5,648 bases of DNA. It comes from JARRNO01 sp037384885. Lineage in GTDB: Bacteria; Acidobacteriota; UBA4820; DSQY01. The notes beneath the pieces were generated by a model. It was not told the origin of the DNA. It did not search any database and saw nothing but the letters and a program-made list of their open reading frames with translations. Position 1 is the first letter of the stretch. Each line of letters begins with the position of its first letter. The stretch covers positions 1-5,648 of the forward strand of contig JARRNO010000138.1 in the NCBI GenBank assembly GCA_037384885.1. The letters run 5' to 3'. Made by a program: the position numbers and the translations under genes. Shown here one piece after another: positions 4,602 to 5,648 of this stretch.

Positions 4602-5648
4602 ATGAAAGCGTCGAGAGTATGGAAAGTCATGAGTTGGAGGGTTGCCCTTTGTGTCGCCGGGCTCTCTCTTTCTATCGGTTTATGGGCTGCACCGGTCATT
4701 CGTGATGTCGGCTTTGATGCCAACGGCAATGCCGGCCAGATCTCCAGTTGGATTGCGATTCAAGGGGAGAACTTTGACGGGACAACAACCGAGGTCCTCT
4801 TTGCCGCAAGCGGTGGAGGAACGGTTTCTGCAACCCATGTCCTGAACTCCACGGGCCGTGGAATGATTATCTGCCAGATTCCCCCGGCGGCAGTCACTGG
4901 AGACATCGTGGTCCGGGTCGACGGCGTCAGTTCGGCCGGCTATCCTATCACCATCCTTCCCGGAACGTTCACCCCGGGGACCAACACCATTTCAGGCCAG
5001 ATAACAGACGCAGGCACGCCTGTCGCAAATGCAGCAGTCGCTCTCATCGTCAACGGGACGTGCTACCACGACCGGGTCAGTTTTTGGACGGCATCGGCGA
5101 CCGACTCATCGGGTTACTACACGCTGGACTGGCCCGGAACGGGAAGCAATTACACCGTATTCGTCCTGCCCCCTCGTTCCGCCGGACTGGCGGCGACCGC
5201 GGCGCCGGTTTCGGCCTCGGGCGACATCACCCAGGACTTTGCCCTGACGGCAGGAACGACCGTGACGGGCACCATCGAGGACCCGTCAAACGCCGGTCTT
5301 CAAAATGCGGTCGTGTCGTTCGACGGCCCCGGCCACGATCAGGTGCTCACAGATGCATCCGGGAATTTCACGCTTCATCTGGCGCCCGCGTCCTGGGACC
5401 TGAGCGTGGATCCGCCCATCGGCGCGCATGCCAGAAACATCCAGCAAGTGTCTGTGACCGTCCCCGCCTCTTCCCCCTACAGCCTGGGAACCCAGGCGCT
5501 CCAGGGCGGCATCTGGGTGTCCGGCGCCCTGGAGGATGACAGCCCGACACCTCAGCCGGTTGTCGCGGCAGATGTCACCGCAGGGCCGCCAAACGGCGGA
5601 TCTGATTTTGACGAAGTCTTATCCCGCCCTGACGGCACCTTCGGGGTC
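4602..5648 (+). CDS. Secreted IPT/TIG plus carboxypeptidase-regulatory-like repeat protein (3'-truncated by the window edge)
   Basis: The frame stays open from ATG 4602 to the last base, giving 349 residues. Residues 1-30 are a Sec signal peptide: basic n-region with Lys2, Arg5, Lys8 and Arg13, hydrophobic core 14-27, cleavage near WAA. Residues about 31-118 form an IPT/TIG immunoglobulin-like domain (GENF at 55-58, ending YPITI). Three carboxypeptidase-regulatory/prealbumin-like beta-sandwich units follow, beginning near 128 (ISGQITDAGTPV), 219 (VTGTIEDPSNAG) and 304 (WVSGALEDD). Each has the pattern of a G.I.D start, a VANAAV- or LQNAVV-like strand and a TDASGNFTL-like turn; the third is cut by the edge. 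Such architectures belong to exported, cell-surface or matrix proteins. GGGAG (4590-4594) lies seven bases before ATG 4602. An in-frame ATG at 4512 has no good ribosome-binding site and would bury the signal peptide, while ATG 4629 is possible. Ligand or adhesive role is unknown. Confidence 0.88.
   Translation, partial: MKASRVWKVMSWRVALCVAGLSLSIGLWAAPVIRDVGFDANGNAGQISSWIAIQGENFDGTTTEVLFAASGGGTVSATHVLNSTGRGMIICQIPPAAVTGDIVVRVDGVSSAGYPITILPGTFTPGTNTISGQITDAGTPVANAAVALIVNGTCYHDRVSFWTASATDSSGYYTLDWPGTGSNYTVFVLPPRSAGLAATAAPVSASGDITQDFALTAGTTVTGTIEDPSNAGLQNAVVSFDGPGHDQVLTDASGNFTLHLAPASWDLSVDPPIGAHARNIQQVSVTVPASSPYSLGTQALQGGIWVSGALEDDSPTPQPVVAADVTAGPPNGGSDFDEVLSRPDGTFGV

Noticed and set aside
4412..4729. 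105-codon minus-strand frame spanning the leader and the secreted-protein start
   Set aside because: It runs antisense through the promoter, leader and signal-peptide codons, has no domain and no supporting ribosome-binding site.
1..5648. A multi-gene defence, mobile or biosynthetic system
   Set aside because: The four housekeeping-type genes and one secreted protein lie in separate transcription units, with no toxin, nuclease, integrase, transposase, CRISPR repeats or pathway partners visible.

Overview
The window looks like ordinary chromosomal DNA of a GC-rich bacterium (roughly 60% GC by eye). Two features fit an anaerobic or facultative Gram-negative, with Desulfobacterota-like lineages the first guess: a nitronate-monooxygenase-type flavoenzyme carrying a four-cysteine cluster, and a secreted IPT plus carboxypeptidase-regulatory-like protein. 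This is inference from protein type only; there is no rRNA or other marker to settle it.

Layout from left to right. (1) Bases 2-1189, plus strand: the C-terminal ~395 residues of a PLP-dependent group II amino-acid decarboxylase whose start lies outside the window. (2) A 154-base gap with two GC-rich hairpins. (3) 1344-2024, plus: an exported SYLF/Ysc84-domain protein. (4) 2039-2668, minus: a complete beta-class carbonic anhydrase, convergent with the SYLF gene and only 14 bases from it. (5) 2669-3096: a 428-base divergent intergenic region with a good sigma70-like promoter reading right, a structured leader and a short tRNA D-arm-like sequence. (6) 3097-4203, plus: an FMN-dependent nitronate monooxygenase/FabK-like oxidoreductase. 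(7) 4204-4601: a 398-base intergenic region with a probable rho-independent terminator, then a promoter with a perfect TATAAT box, then a leader that resembles a GEMM-I (cyclic-di-GMP) riboswitch in layout and in part of its sequence. (8) 4602-5648, plus: the first 349 residues of a secreted protein (signal peptide, IPT/TIG domain, tandem carboxypeptidase-regulatory-like beta-sandwich repeats), running off the right edge.

The genes do not form an obvious operon or pathway. Each has its own intergenic leader, and the strand order (+ + - + +) argues for separate transcription units. No transposase, integrase, CRISPR array, complete tRNA or rRNA was seen. I found no convincing new multi-gene system. 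The most interesting lead is the possible c-di-GMP-responsive leader in front of the surface/secreted protein, followed by the CX3CX3CX7C cluster in the flavoenzyme.
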